Of a DNA stretch of 64,000 nucleotides, positions 54,589-63,248 are shown one piece after another. Numbering within the stretch: the first letter of the stretch is position 1; the number at the start of each line of letters is the position of its first letter. The stretch is from assembly GCF_004116955.1 (NCBI RefSeq), contig NZ_CP026362.1:1280501-1344500 (forward strand), read 5' to 3'. This DNA is from Bacillus vallismortis. Its GTDB lineage: Bacteria > Bacillota > Bacilli > Bacillales > Bacillaceae. A model generated the notes under the pieces. The model saw nothing but the letters and a program-made list of their open reading frames with translations. It was not told the origin of the DNA and did not search any database. The translations under genes were made by a program, and so were the position numbers.

Positions 54589-55183
54589 GTGAATTCCTCC
54601 TCTTGTGAAGTTGTAATCTGTCTGTTTTCACATTGATTGATTTGCTTTCAGACAATGCATAGATATAAGAATCGCTTACTTGATAAAAACGATAACATAT
54701 AACCAAAATGTAATCAACATATAACTAATCGGTGGTTTGGGTATGTGATAGAGGAAAAAGGTGAACTATAGCATGATTGGTAGGCGTTGATGGGAAATTA
54801 GTGTGAATGATGAGTTGTCCAAAAGATAACAATTATATAACCAACACTTATTTGTTTTCTCATGATTAAAGTAAAAGGACACACGTTTGTCTCACTTAAT
54901 GTGTTTCATTTTTAGTTGACATGGATATCAATAAAATCGGTCTTCATCACTTGTCATGCATATGATGGTGGATTTTAAAAGATAAAGGTATGTTTCGGCT
55001 TGAGCATGACCAAAAACATTTCTAACTGGGGCGCCGCTTACAACAGTTCTCCCAGTATCAGGGCTTTGCTGTGTGTTTGACAGAACTGATGATGTTACAA
55101 TACAGGTTTTTGGTCATAGCCCAATCGTTTTTCTTCTTTGTTGAATACCTTACATATAGGCAGACATAAAGGAGGAAAAAATC
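54589..55183. other. 595-nt gap with a long-range inverted repeat upstream of yojB
   Basis: No gene seen. The 3' half carries ATGACCAAAAAC (55006-55017) and its exact complement GTTTTTGGTCAT (55106-55117), with an inner CAGTTCT / AGAACTG pair, as could form a cruciform or structured leader. In 168, from memory, the gluconate permease gene yojA lies around here; it is absent. Confidence 0.6.
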
Positions 55184-55420
55184 ATGTACCCTCATCATTC
55201 TTATTATCGCGGGAATCCAAGTGCAGCCGGATACCCGGCGCGAAGTCCTTTTGTGTTTGGCGCTCCTTTAGTCGGCGGTTTATTAGGCGGCTTTCTCGGG
55301 AGTGCACTGTTTAACTACCCACGCCCTTATGCTTATCCGCCTGGCCCTTACGGTTACGGAGGCGCGCCGTACGGTTTTGGTGCCGGTGTGCCATACGGCG
55401 GATACCCCGGTTTCTATTAA
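55184..55420 (+). CDS. yojB: YojB, Gly/Tyr/Pro-rich small protein
   Basis: 78 residues: HHSYYRGNPSAAGYPARSP, a short hydrophobic Gly-rich stretch GGLLGGFLGSALF, and a Tyr-Pro-Gly tail with PYGYGGAPYGFGAG. Low complexity of this sort is usual for spore coat and crust proteins. AAAGGAGG site 6-7 nt before ATG. Function unknown. Confidence 0.8.
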   Translation: MYPHHSYYRGNPSAAGYPARSPFVFGAPLVGGLLGGFLGSALFNYPRPYAYPPGPYGYGGAPYGFGAGVPYGGYPGFY

Positions 55421-55421
55421 C

Positions 55422-55455
55422 AAAAACGGCCTGCATCGGTGCAGGCCGTTTTTTA
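55422..55455. terminator. Bidirectional terminator between yojB and gerT-like gene
   Basis: AAAAACGGCCTGCA / TGCAGGCCGTTTTTT stem, 14 bp. Confidence 0.92.
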
Positions 55456-55914
55456 TCGGAATATTTCCACCTCGGACATATTGTAGTCATGCTGCTTCTG
55501 GAACATCACTTCCAGAAGGCCGTCCTTATAGACGGCTTTTGTTCCTTTGCGTTTGACTAAACAAGGCAGGTTTATCTTTCTGGGATGGTTTACATTCGGT
55601 AAATTCTCTATCATTAATGTGTGTGAAGTGTGTTTAACTTTTACCTGATCCAGCTGGCCTTCACTGATTGGCACTTTTACAAACACATGGTCTGTTGTTT
55701 CAAAGAGATCTATATCAGATTTAGTGTCAGATTTGGCGGGCTGTTCTTTTTTGGGGAGGGGATCGCGGAAAGGAAATTGAGCCGCATAATCACTGCCGAA
55801 CACGCTTTCCATCACACGATTTACATACGTTTCCACTTCTTTTGGATCTGCTTTTTTTAATGCTTCCTTGGAAAATTGATTGTGGAAAGGAAAGTACTTG
55901 TTCCATTCAAACAT
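55453..55914 (-). CDS. gerT: Hsp20-like spore protein, probably GerT
   Basis: 153 residues with a C-terminal alpha-crystallin (Hsp20) domain, ~residues 60-150 (DIDLFETTDHVFVKVPIS, LMIENLPNV, KDGLLEVMFQK). In this neighbourhood of 168 I recall GerT, a SigK-controlled coat protein related to small heat-shock proteins and needed for germination; the name is my best guess. ATG 55914 chosen over GTG 55923 for Shine-Dalgarno spacing (AAGGGTG). Confidence 0.7.
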   Translation of the reverse strand: MFEWNKYFPFHNQFSKEALKKADPKEVETYVNRVMESVFGSDYAAQFPFRDPLPKKEQPAKSDTKSDIDLFETTDHVFVKVPISEGQLDQVKVKHTSHTLMIENLPNVNHPRKINLPCLVKRKGTKAVYKDGLLEVMFQKQHDYNMSEVEIFR

Positions 55915-56012
55915 TGTCGTCACACCCTTTCTTCACGGACAAAATAGTATATGCCCGCCCGATCCTTCACGTGATATAATCTAAGATGCTCTATAGAAAG
56001 GCAGGGATATCA

Positions 56013-56909
56013 ATGCAAAATTCAGAAACTAAAAAAGGCATTCTCTACACAGCCGTTTCCTTTATCATGTGGGGGCTGTTTCCGCTCTATTGGAAGCTTC
56101 TCGAACAGCTGCCGGCTCTTGATATCTTGGCCCACCGCATGATATGGTCTTTTGTTTTTATGTGTATCGTACTTTTTTTCTTGCGGCAATGGAAAACAGG
56201 ATGGCAGGTGCTGCGCTCATTGAAAAAGAACGGAGGCATCCTTTCTTTATTTCTCGCTTCTATTCTGATTTCGATTAACTGGTTTGTATACATATGGGCT
56301 GTCAATCATGGTTTTTTGCTTGAGGCTAGTCTTGGCTATTACATTAATCCCCTTGTATCCGTTCTCCTCGGCATTTTATTTTTAAAGGAAAAACTGAATC
56401 GCCTGCAACTGGTGGCGGTTTCGATTGCAGCTGCCGGCGTTATCATCTCTGCGTTCCAATACGGCTCCATTCCTTATGTCGCGCTTCTGCTCGCATTCAG
56501 CTTCGGACTGTACGGGTTAAGCAAAAAAAGAACCAGCCTGCCGAGCGCCATCGGTTTAACGCTGGAAACATTTATGATTATGCCGATTGCATTGGGGTAT
56601 TTGCTGCTGAGCGGCCATGTTCAGCCAGCGGGTGCAGAAAGCGGGGGCATGTGGATGCTTCTCTTTTTTGCTGGTGTGTTTACGGCTTTGCCGCTATTAT
56701 TGTTTGCGGAAGGAGCGAAACGGCTGCAGCTGTATCAGATCGGTATTTTGCAATATATTGCACCGACCATTACCTTGCTGATCGGGCTGTTTGTTTACCA
56801 TGAGCCCTTTTCAAGCTCGAAGGCTTTTACATTCAGTTGTATATGGGCTGCGCTGCTCTTGTTTACGTTTTCACAAGTGAAGTGGAAACGGGCGTCAAAA
56901 AGCCATTGA
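56013..56909 (+). CDS. yojE: YojE, RarD/EamA-type transporter
   Basis: 298 residues, ten transmembrane helices of the drug/metabolite superfamily (RarD subgroup). Motifs are VSFIMWGLFPLYWKLL near the start and PLLLFAEGAKRLQL in the second repeat. Substrate unknown. ATG at 56013 after AAAGGCAGGG. Terminator overlaps the end. Confidence 0.9.
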   Translation: MQNSETKKGILYTAVSFIMWGLFPLYWKLLEQLPALDILAHRMIWSFVFMCIVLFFLRQWKTGWQVLRSLKKNGGILSLFLASILISINWFVYIWAVNHGFLLEASLGYYINPLVSVLLGILFLKEKLNRLQLVAVSIAAAGVIISAFQYGSIPYVALLLAFSFGLYGLSKKRTSLPSAIGLTLETFMIMPIALGYLLLSGHVQPAGAESGGMWMLLFFAGVFTALPLLLFAEGAKRLQLYQIGILQYIAPTITLLIGLFVYHEPFSSSKAFTFSCIWAALLLFTFSQVKWKRASKSH

Positions 56910-56924
56910 GGCCTTTGGCTTTTA
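56897..56924 (+). terminator. yojE terminator
   Basis: AAAAGCCA / TGGCTTTT inverted repeat spanning the stop codon. Confidence 0.7.
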
Positions 56925-56983
56925 GCTGAAGCATATATTATGTATAATCATTTCATGTATGTAAGACATAAAGGAGCAAGACG

Positions 56984-57259
56984 ATGGACAATGATATAGA
57001 GATAGTGAAAGCCTACGCTTCACTCTGGAACAACAGATCTCTCGCAAGTGATGACGCGGAGGCGGTAGCAGAGGCAATTGATCTTGAGCTCTTGGATAAA
57101 CGAACACATCCGAGACTCCGGAAACCGATGCTGGAAAAATATTTTGCCGCAATCCAGCGCATTGTGAATGCGCAGCTCGAACCGGCAGTGAAATGTCAGC
57201 TGGTCAAATTACATACAGAACGTGCAGAGCATTTAAAAGAAGAAAGAGGGGAGCAATAA
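56984..57259 (+). CDS. Small helical protein upstream of yojF-bshB2
   Basis: 91 residues, all-helical and charged (MDNDIEIVKAYASLWNNRSL...LKEERGEQ) with AAGGAGC ahead of ATG. The stop overlaps the yojF start (TAATG), so it is the first gene of the yojF-bshB2 operon. I do not recall a gene name with confidence. Confidence 0.75.
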   Translation: MDNDIEIVKAYASLWNNRSLASDDAEAVAEAIDLELLDKRTHPRLRKPMLEKYFAAIQRIVNAQLEPAVKCQLVKLHTERAEHLKEERGEQ

Positions 57260-57609
57260 TGAAAGCAATCATAAAAGAAGATGTGCAAGCATCTTTAGAA
57301 CGATATGCGGACCGCCCTGTATATATCCATTTAGAAACCACAACCGGTTCTTATTCAGCACACTTAAACGAAAAAAACATGACAGTTGTTGCATATATTC
57401 GCAATGCAAAAGTCACCTATCATCAGGCAAAAATCAAAGGAACCGGGCCTTACCGTGTCGGCTTAAAAACAGAAGAAGGCTGGATTTATGCTGAAGGTTT
57501 GACTGAATACACGATAGATGAAGAAAACCGTATATTAATGGCCGGACACCTGCCGGGCGGTAAACTGGCTATTTCTCTGCAAATCAGTGAAAAACCGTTC
57601 ACAGTTTAA
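57259..57609 (+). CDS. yojF: YojF (DUF1806), bacillithiol-operon protein
   Basis: 116-residue beta-rich protein of DUF1806 (VYIHLETTTGSYSAHL, YRVGLKTEEGWIYAEGLTEY). It sits immediately upstream of bshB2 across bacilli; role in bacillithiol metabolism is inferred from context only. ATG at 57259 after GAGGGGAGC, overlapping the preceding stop. Confidence 0.87.
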   Translation: MKAIIKEDVQASLERYADRPVYIHLETTTGSYSAHLNEKNMTVVAYIRNAKVTYHQAKIKGTGPYRVGLKTEEGWIYAEGLTEYTIDEENRILMAGHLPGGKLAISLQISEKPFTV

Positions 57610-57627
57610 AGAAGAGGGTGAAAAATA

Positions 57628-58293
57628 ATGAAAGAACACGTACTTGTAATCCTGCCTCACCCTGATGACGAATCATACGGAGTGGCAGGCCTGATTGCCT
57701 TAAACAGAAAAAAAGACATTCCCGTCACTTACGCCTGTGCCACTTTAGGTGAAATGGGGAGAAATATGGGCGATCCATTTTTCGCGAATCGGGAAACATT
57801 GCCGCTCTTAAGAAAACAAGAGCTCATTAACGCTTGCAAAGAAATGGATATTCATGACCTGCGGATGCTGGGGCTCCGTGACAAGACACTCGAATTTGAA
57901 GACGATGAGTATTTAGCTGATATTATGGAAGAGATCATAGATGATGTAAAACCAAGTTTAATTGTCACATTTTATCCTGAACACGGCGTGCATCCTGACC
58001 ATGATGCATGCGGAGAAGCGGTCATTCGTGCATTGTACCGAAAAAAGAAAGAAGACCGTCCGCGTACACTTTGCATGGCGATTACTCGCAACAGAGAAGA
58101 GGTACTCGGCGAAGCTGATGTCGTACTTGATATCAAAGAAGTAGCTGATATTAAGTTGAATGCGTTACGAGCTCACAGAACTCAAACAGAAGGCATGCTA
58201 AGAGAACTTGAAGAAAAATTGAAAAACAATGAACCTGTTATGGCAACATGGTTTGAAGAAGAAGTATATTGGACGTATCAATGGAATGATTAA
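57628..58293 (+). CDS. bshB2: Bacillithiol biosynthesis deacetylase BshB2
   Basis: Zinc deacetylase of the LmbE family that removes the acetyl group from GlcNAc-malate, second step of bacillithiol synthesis (backup for BshB1). 221 residues: metal motif LPHPDDESYG (HPDD) and HGVHPDHDACGEA (HxxH). Its product thiol is used by BrxA elsewhere in this window. The gene is intact, and an IS sits in its terminator. Confidence 0.95.
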   Translation: MKEHVLVILPHPDDESYGVAGLIALNRKKDIPVTYACATLGEMGRNMGDPFFANRETLPLLRKQELINACKEMDIHDLRMLGLRDKTLEFEDDEYLADIMEEIIDDVKPSLIVTFYPEHGVHPDHDACGEAVIRALYRKKKEDRPRTLCMAITRNREEVLGEADVVLDIKEVADIKLNALRAHRTQTEGMLRELEEKLKNNEPVMATWFEEEVYWTYQWND

Positions 58294-58298
58294 TCAAA

Positions 58299-58327
58299 AA
58301 GGTATAAGGCCTTAAGCCTTATACCTT
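58299..58327. repeat. Left copy of the 29-bp duplicated terminator (IS target-site duplication)
   Basis: Identical to 59885-59913: AAGGTATAAGGC, CTTAA loop, GCCTTATACCTT. This is the convergent bshB2/rsbRC terminator duplicated on insertion. The exact length is 25-29 bp because the palindrome edges are ambiguous. Confidence 0.92.
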
Positions 58328-59884
58328 CAGGCTGTCGAGAAAATCTCGACAGCCTTTATTTTTCCTTAAAATATCCATTCTCGTGTAATAAAATAAAAGA
58401 TAGACTAAAAAGGACGGTGTCTTTCTCATGTTCCACACAAGAAAGTCTTCTCAAAACGCAGCCGAATTTGTTCTGCTTGACCAACTCGTCGAAGAGGATC
58501 ATTTGCTTCGAAAAATTGATAAACACATTGACTTCTCTTTTATCATTGAAAAGGTTAAGCCTTACTACAGCGAAAACAAAGGCCGCCCCTCACTCGATCC
58601 GCTGATTTTATTCAAAATGATGTTTATCGGCTACCTCTACGGTATCCGTTCAGAAAGACAGCTTGAAAAAGAAATTTATTACAATATGGCGTACAGATGG
58701 TTTTTGGGCCTGAATATCAATGACCCAGTTCCGCACCACTCCACCATCAGCTGGAACAGACGCACACGCTTTAAAGATACAACGATTTTCCAAGACATTT
58801 TTGATGAGATCGTTCTTCAGGCCATCAATCATGATATGGTGGGCGGACGTGTCCTTTTCACTGATTCAACTCATCTGAAAGCCAATGCCAACAAGCACAA
58901 ATACACAAGAAAAACGATTGAACAGGATACACAAAACTATATCAAAGATTTAAATGAAGCCATTCAAGAAGATCGGGAGGAGCACGGAAAAAAGCCATTA
59001 CCAGCCAAAGAGGAGGTGAAAGCTGAAAAAGAAATCCGCCACAGTACAACTGATCCTGAAAGTGGATATATGTATCGTGAAAACAAACCGGAGGGTTTCT
59101 TTTACTTAGATCACCGAACAACGGATATGAAACATAACATTATCACCGACGCCTATGTTACGCCTGGAAATGTCCATGATTCTGTGCCTTATCTTGACCG
59201 ATTAGATCACCAAATTGCACGATTTCGTTTTGAAGTAGAAGCCGTCGCTCTTGATTCTGGTTATTTAACGACTCCGATCTGTAAAGGGTTAGCCGACCGC
59301 CATATTTTTGGCGTTATTGCGCATAGACGATATCACCCTACTAGAGGTTTGTTTCCAAAATGGAAGTTTCATTATGACAGTGAACAAGACAGTTACATTT
59401 GCCCGAACCAGCAGGTACTTACATACTCAACAACTGACCGAAAAGGCTACAGGTCATATAAATCAAATCCTGAGATCTGTTGCGCATGCCCATTGCTTGC
59501 GCAATGCACAAGATCAAAGAAGCGTCAGAAGATCATCACCCGGCATGTATGGGAGGACCACAAAGAAAAGGTCAGACAAAACCGCTTGTCTGTTTCAGGA
59601 AAAACCCTCTATAAAAAAAGAAAAGAAAAAATAGAGCGAAGCTTTGCAGATTCAAAACAGCTGCATGGGCTTCGCTATTGCAGGTTGAGGGGAAAACGGA
59701 ATGTGAGTGAACAAGTTCTCCTCACAGCCGCATGCCAGAACATGAAGAAGATTGCCACATACCTAGCCAAGCAGGGCTAGGTATGTGGGAGCTCTTTTTC
59801 AGTTTTTGAAATCCGCTGAACAACTAAAGAAACAGCAGAAAACAAAAAAGCTTGTAGAAAAAACGTCGTTTTCTCTACAAGCTG
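58328..59884 (+). mobile_element. Complete IS1182-family insertion sequence
   Basis: 1557 bp with imperfect terminal inverted repeats CAGGCTGTCGAGAAAA (left) and CAGCTTGTAGAGAAAA (right, read inward) flanked by a perfect 25-29 bp duplication of a terminator hairpin. Each end also folds on itself: AGGCTGTCGAG/CTCGACAGCCT at 58329-58355 and AGCTTGTAGA/TCTACAAGCT at 59849-59883. It carries one intact transposase gene and looks recently inserted. Strain 168 has no such element. Confidence 0.92.
58428..59780 (+). CDS. IS1182-family DDE transposase
   Basis: 450 residues. The N-terminal DUF772-type domain (GRPSLDPLILFKMMFIGYL, ~45-105) precedes a DDE catalytic core: Asp in LFTDSTHLKANANK, Asp in VALDSGYLTTP and Glu in KIERSFADSKQLHGLRYC. 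A Cys cluster CCACPLLAQC lies before the Glu. The frame is undamaged, so the element may be active. ATG at 58428 after AAAAAGGACGG. Confidence 0.93.
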   Translation: MFHTRKSSQNAAEFVLLDQLVEEDHLLRKIDKHIDFSFIIEKVKPYYSENKGRPSLDPLILFKMMFIGYLYGIRSERQLEKEIYYNMAYRWFLGLNINDPVPHHSTISWNRRTRFKDTTIFQDIFDEIVLQAINHDMVGGRVLFTDSTHLKANANKHKYTRKTIEQDTQNYIKDLNEAIQEDREEHGKKPLPAKEEVKAEKEIRHSTTDPESGYMYRENKPEGFFYLDHRTTDMKHNIITDAYVTPGNVHDSVPYLDRLDHQIARFRFEVEAVALDSGYLTTPICKGLADRHIFGVIAHRRYHPTRGLFPKWKFHYDSEQDSYICPNQQVLTYSTTDRKGYRSYKSNPEICCACPLLAQCTRSKKRQKIITRHVWEDHKEKVRQNRLSVSGKTLYKKRKEKIERSFADSKQLHGLRYCRLRGKRNVSEQVLLTAACQNMKKIATYLAKQG

Positions 59885-59913
59885 AAGGTATAAGGCCTTA
59901 AGCCTTATACCTT
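59885..59913. repeat. Right copy of the duplicated terminator
   Basis: Identical to 58299-58327. The stop codon and last codons of rsbRC (KKV) lie in this copy, so the duplication leaves rsbRC intact. Confidence 0.92.
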
Positions 59914-60753
59914 TTTTAGTTTTAAGTCAGATGCGATCGCTTGCGCGAGGGTGGATCTCATGGAAATTTCTTCGAAAGACAAACCTAACTGGACCGCGGT
60001 TTGCGCGATTTCCGGGCGGATTCCCGACAATGTGGAGGAAACGCCGATTAAACGCAGCGCTTCAATCAGGCTGAACAGCTGGTGGGCAACCATTGTATCA
60101 ATAACAGCTACTCCTGATAAATCAATGTACAGCTGCGTCACTTTTTTCTCCGCACATTGATGCAGGGTGTTTTCCATAATCAGTTTGGCGCGTACGGTAT
60201 CAATATCGCCGATTAAAGGCAGCAATCCGACGCTGTGAAACAGCACAATGACAGGCGCGCTTAATTCAGTAATCATGTCTTTTTGAGCCTGAAGCTGGAG
60301 GCTTGTGTTTTTGTACATTTCTTCTATAAAAATATGAATCACAAGATCGAACGCTTTGATAAGGGAATGATAAAGATTTTCAGCTTCTTCGCCTTTCACA
60401 GTGTCCTGATTGAGATGGACAAATTCTTTCACATAGGAAATATATAAATCTCTCACTCTGACAAACTCCCGGATAATATAGTGAATAGGAGTCTTTAAAT
60501 GCTCTTGATCCTGTGTCACTTCAAAGGCCCATTCTTTCAGTATAGGCAGGTATACCTCCTCATCATCTATGAAAATGCGATTTATCTTATAATTGAAAGC
60601 TAGATTCTGGTTCTTTAAATTGTGAATGACAGCAGGGTCTGTTGATGCATAAATGGAATTCGGATCAGCCTCCTCGATTGTTTCGTACCATGTTGAACTG
60701 ATCGTCTCCGCATGCTGAGAAAGATATTCGTATAATTTCTTATTTTTAGCCAT
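59905..60753 (-). CDS. rsbRC: RsbRC, stressosome co-antagonist
   Basis: 282-residue stressosome subunit: N-terminal globin-like sensor region (1-~150) and C-terminal STAS domain (~165-275) with the phospho-acceptor-type threonines in GVAVIDTMVAHQ and RPEIAQTAVQ. It binds RsbS/RsbT in the 1.8-MDa complex controlling SigB. Its stop falls inside the terminator palindrome that the IS duplicated. Divergent gene direction from bshB2. Confidence 0.95.
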   Translation of the reverse strand: MAKNKKLYEYLSQHAETISSTWYETIEEADPNSIYASTDPAVIHNLKNQNLAFNYKINRIFIDDEEVYLPILKEWAFEVTQDQEHLKTPIHYIIREFVRVRDLYISYVKEFVHLNQDTVKGEEAENLYHSLIKAFDLVIHIFIEEMYKNTSLQLQAQKDMITELSAPVIVLFHSVGLLPLIGDIDTVRAKLIMENTLHQCAEKKVTQLYIDLSGVAVIDTMVAHQLFSLIEALRLIGVSSTLSGIRPEIAQTAVQLGLSFEEISMRSTLAQAIASDLKLKKV

Positions 60754-60768
60754 GATTGATCACCTCTT

Positions 60769-62127
60769 TTAAATGTATTGTTTTTGCGAATAACGTTTTT
60801 GCAGGTTAGCCAGCCTGAAAAACAGTCCAACTGCTCCGGCGGCGAGTCCAGCAATGAGTCCGATCCAATACCCGAACGCGCCGAGACTTGTATACGTGCC
60901 GACCACATAACCGACAGGAAGGCCAATGACCCAGTAAGAAACAAAAGCGGCCGCCAGCGTATAGTTTACATCTTTGTATCCCCTGAGCGCTCCCTGAATC
61001 GGTGCTGCAACAGCATCGGAAAGCTGAAAAAACAGTGCGTAAATTAAAAAGTGCTGTGTCAGCCGGAACACATCAGGGTCAGACGTGTACATGCCGGCGA
61101 TTTGGCCTCTGAATAAAAGGATACAGGCAGCGGTCATCAAAGAAAAACCGATTGCCATCATGATGCCGATTAAGCTATAGGAGCGTGCATCCTTAAAACG
61201 AGATGCACCGGCTTCAAAACCGACAACAATTGTTAAAGCCATGGACACGCTGAGCGGCAGCATATATAAAAGTGAAGCGAAGTTCATGGCCGCCTGGTGG
61301 GACGCGATTGTGACTGTATGAAAATGGCTCATCAGAAGCGTGACAGCTGCGAAAATGCTCGTTTCAAAAAAGACGGCAAATCCAATCGGCAGCCCGATTT
61401 TGAGCATATTTTTGCATGCTTTCCAAGAGAATGTATACATTGTAAGGAAAATCCCGTATTCCGAAAACGGTGCGAATTTATAAATAATGAAAAAACTGAT
61501 GATGCAGATACACCAATAAGTAAGCGCTGACGCTAGTCCGGCGCCAACGCCGCCAAGGGCCGGCAGCCCGAATTTCCCGAAGATGAATACGTAATTCAAT
61601 ACAAAATTGATCGGAAGAGAACTAAGTGTAATCATCATGGTGACTCTCGTTTTTCCTAGTGAATCAATAAATGATCTCAAAACGGTGTAAACAAATAAAG
61701 GGAAAATGCCCAGCGATAAAAAACCTAAAAAGTGTTTGGCAACCTCATACACTTGTGCCTCAAGGTGTAATCGACCAAGAATAAGGTCAACTGCAGCATA
61801 TCCAATCACTAAAACGGCGATGCTAAGAAGCGCAGCCACATATACAGCCTGTAAAACAGTAAAGGGAATCTTCTGTTTTTTTTCAGCGCCCAATAAATGA
61901 GCGACAATCGGAGTGACCGCCATTAAAATGCCTGCAAGTCCCGTATAAACAGGGGTCCAAAGGCTTGAGCCAATGGCGACACCGGCTAAATCAGCGGCAC
62001 TCACTCTCCCTGACATCACCGTATCTAAAAACGTCATAAGAGAAAGCCCTACCTGGGTAATGAATATCGGAATGAAAATGTGCAAAAGCTGTTTGATCTT
62101 TTGCCGGGCGTTTTGAGTTTCTTTCAT
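60769..62127 (-). CDS. yojI: MATE-family efflux protein YojI
   Basis: 452 residues, 12 transmembrane segments, NorM-like MATE exporter: IPIFITQVGLSLMTFLDTVM at the start, VAIGSSLWTPVYTGLAGILM in helix 2, and VLRSFIDSLGKTRVT. Probably sodium- or proton-coupled drug efflux; substrates unknown. It lies 15 nt upstream of rsbRC and may share its transcript. Confidence 0.93.
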   Translation of the reverse strand: MKETQNARQKIKQLLHIFIPIFITQVGLSLMTFLDTVMSGRVSAADLAGVAIGSSLWTPVYTGLAGILMAVTPIVAHLLGAEKKQKIPFTVLQAVYVAALLSIAVLVIGYAAVDLILGRLHLEAQVYEVAKHFLGFLSLGIFPLFVYTVLRSFIDSLGKTRVTMMITLSSLPINFVLNYVFIFGKFGLPALGGVGAGLASALTYWCICIISFFIIYKFAPFSEYGIFLTMYTFSWKACKNMLKIGLPIGFAVFFETSIFAAVTLLMSHFHTVTIASHQAAMNFASLLYMLPLSVSMALTIVVGFEAGASRFKDARSYSLIGIMMAIGFSLMTAACILLFRGQIAGMYTSDPDVFRLTQHFLIYALFFQLSDAVAAPIQGALRGYKDVNYTLAAAFVSYWVIGLPVGYVVGTYTSLGAFGYWIGLIAGLAAGAVGLFFRLANLQKRYSQKQYI

Positions 62128-62202
62128 ACATTGATCTCCGTTTCTTTTTCATAACGAGAGAAATTATAACATTTTGTTTATAAAAAGCAATGAACGCCGG
62201 CC

Positions 62203-62313
62203 CTATTCTTTTTTTGTCGGCTTCGTTTTTTTAAACATTTGGGCATAAATAAAAGAAAGCGAAATCACGCCTAAAAAGGTGAAAATATACTGAATGATTC
62301 TTTGAATTTCCAT
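62203..62313 (-). CDS. 36-residue single-helix membrane microprotein
   Basis: MEIQRIIQYIFTFLGVISL followed by a basic Lys/Thr-rich tail (MFKKTKPTKKE), with AAGGAGGG about 8 nt before ATG. A positive-inside single membrane helix. It lies between yojI and the divergent cdaS. No name recognised. Confidence 0.62.
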   Translation of the reverse strand: MEIQRIIQYIFTFLGVISLSFIYAQMFKKTKPTKKE

Positions 62314-62401
62314 TCTTTACATCCCTCCTTTACCTATAGAATGTGCATCAATAAAATAAGCATGCGTGAAAAGTTGGAAATTTGATAGGAGATGAAGGTC
62401 T

Positions 62402-63016
62402 ATGCGCTATGAACAAATGTCGGAAAATGTATTTAAGGGAAAGATACAAATATTCTTGGAGGAAATATTGGTTGATACGTCGCTAATTTTGAAAACACTT
62501 CACGAAAAAGACCAGTGCCTTCTTTGTGAGTTAGATGAATTAGGGCATATTTTTCAGGACATGCAGGGCATCGCATCATCCTTTTATTTGCAGTCATACA
62601 TTGAGCAATTTACGCCGGCATTCATTGAGCTGGCCAAGGCGATTAAAGCTTTATCAGAACATAAGCATGGTGCTCTAATTGTGATAGAAAGAACGGACCC
62701 GGTTGAACACTTTATTCAAAAAGGGACCTCCCTTCATGCGGAAATTAGCGCTTCATTAATTGAGAGCATCTTTTTCCCCGGAAACCCTCTTCATGATGGC
62801 GCTTTATTGGTGAGAGAAAACAAACTCGTCTCAGCAGGCAATGTCCTCCCGCTGACAACAAAGGAAGTGGATATCCATTTGGGAACCCGGCACCGCGCTG
62901 CTCTTGGTATGTCGGGGTATACGGATGCGCTTGTGCTCGTTGTTTCAGAAGAGACAGGGAAGATGTCGTTTGCTAAAGACGGTGTATTATATCCATTAAT
63001 TTCGCCAAGAACGTAA
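62402..63016 (+). CDS. cdaS: Sporulation-specific diadenylate cyclase CdaS
   Basis: 204 residues; an N-terminal pair of helices (~1-60) inhibits the C-terminal DAC domain that condenses two ATP to c-di-AMP. Active-site motifs DGALLV (DGA) and GTRHRAALG (RHR) are intact; PGNPLHDGAL completes the pocket. In 168 it is expressed in the forespore under SigG and supports germination. Start ATG after AGGAGATG. Confidence 0.95.
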   Translation: MRYEQMSENVFKGKIQIFLEEILVDTSLILKTLHEKDQCLLCELDELGHIFQDMQGIASSFYLQSYIEQFTPAFIELAKAIKALSEHKHGALIVIERTDPVEHFIQKGTSLHAEISASLIESIFFPGNPLHDGALLVRENKLVSAGNVLPLTTKEVDIHLGTRHRAALGMSGYTDALVLVVSEETGKMSFAKDGVLYPLISPRT

Positions 63017-63082
63017 AAATAAATAAAAGGGCCTGAAAATGACTCCTATCTTGAGTCAATAGGACTGAATCCACCTCTTTTT

Positions 63083-63115
63083 TAAAGCATTCACTTTACG
63101 CTGAATGCTTTTTGG
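63083..63115 (+). terminator. cdaS terminator
   Basis: AAAGCATTCA / TGAATGCTTTTT stem with an 8-nt loop. Confidence 0.85.
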
Positions 63116-63248
63116 CTTGAATCAGAAAATATAAACTGGTAGAAAAGTTATATGTGATGAATATTAATTAAGTTAAATACTTTACCTGATTTTGTATTTG
63201 TAGTACCGTATAAAATTATTACATCTATTATAGGAAGGGTGCTGCCGC

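Noticed and set aside
59308..59634. Second transposase-sized frame inside the IS (108 codons)
   Set aside because: It lies in another frame of the intact DDE transposase gene without a start signal and reads as low-complexity basic sequence.
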